From: Rhizobium sp. Q54
Lineage (GTDB): Bacteria; Pseudomonadota; Alphaproteobacteria; Rickettsiales; UBA1997
Assembly: GCA_945871805.1 (NCBI GenBank)
Contig: CAMBXE010000008.1
Span: 1-47,434, forward strand
Length of the DNA stretch: 47,434 nucleotides
Reading direction: 5' to 3'
The translations under genes and the position numbers were made by a program. Below are positions 47,321 through 47,434 of this stretch, in pieces (positions within the stretch are counted from its first letter, which is position 1; each line of letters opens with the position of its first letter). The notes beneath the pieces were generated by a model that ran no database searches, was not told the origin of the DNA, and worked only from the letters and a program-made list of their open reading frames with translations.

Positions 47321-47434
47321 GATTTGAAAATTTTTTTTAAGGAAGAATCGCTTTTTCTACGAACTGGTTTCAAAAGTTGTAGCCTAAAATCATTTTGTAC
47401 AAATTTTGTCGCATTCGATAATTTTTCTAGATGA

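Noticed and set aside
47219-47434. Plus-strand frame reaching the right edge
   Set aside because: Mostly antisense to the carbonic anhydrase start; the non-overlapping part has no motif.

Overview
The window is about 47 kb of a moderately AT-rich, gene-dense bacterial chromosome with 44 protein genes or gene parts and two tRNA genes. The gene set points to a Gram-negative alphaproteobacterium. It carries a DUF1013/TrcR regulator (a family known from Alphaproteobacteria), a VirB11 ATPase, lipid A synthesis (LpxD), lipoprotein sorting (LolC/E-like) and an outer-membrane porin. VirB11, a Ulp1-like cysteine protease and many small palindromic repeats, one of them inside a coding region, suggest a host-associated lineage such as Rickettsiales or Holosporales. 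The ilvN, folP, pst and polyamine genes argue against a strongly reduced obligate parasite. No rRNA gene is present, so the lineage is an inference.

Layout. 1-12 kb: LolC/E-like permease (cut by the window edge), NlpD-like lipoprotein, prepilin peptidase, purB, recQ, a catalytically degenerate inositol-phosphatase homologue, xseA, dihydrolipoyl dehydrogenase, a secreted Ala/Lys/Val-rich low-complexity protein, tRNA-Thr, plsC and folP. 12-16 kb: pstC and pstA, split by a gene for an AlbA_2/HATPase protein that looks like an insertion. 16-26 kb: rsmE, an orphan ABC ATPase, ornithine decarboxylase followed by a deoxyhypusine-synthase-like gene (polyamine pair), recO-miaA, htpG and a CsgG-like lipoprotein. 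26-35 kb: thiS, yajQ, tRNA-Ile, a class A penicillin-binding protein, a class IV aminotransferase, lpxD bracketed by inverted repeats, virB11, a porin, rplY, bcp and TrcR. 35-47 kb: birA, recG-smpB, ilvN, the Ulp1-like protease directly behind xerD, a BepA-like metalloprotease, selO, an LtaS-like transferase operon and a beta-carbonic anhydrase.

Four themes stand out. (1) Several families of small inverted repeats sit between genes. Some provide a stop codon (folP) or the likely start region (porin), one lies in frame inside a coding region, and the REP-like pairs end 21-35 nt before start codons. (2) Five promoters share one architecture: a TTGACA-like -35, exactly 16 nt, a TA(G/C)(G/C)TT -10 and a GC-rich discriminator usually reading GCGCCGCC. 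They precede both tRNAs, rplY, the Ala/Lys-rich gene and ornithine decarboxylase. (3) Two related hairpins upstream of ornithine decarboxylase show a compensatory base change. (4) An AlbA_2/HATPase gene lies between pstC and pstA with a 15-bp near-perfect direct repeat at its two ends, and its start codon is the former pstA start context.
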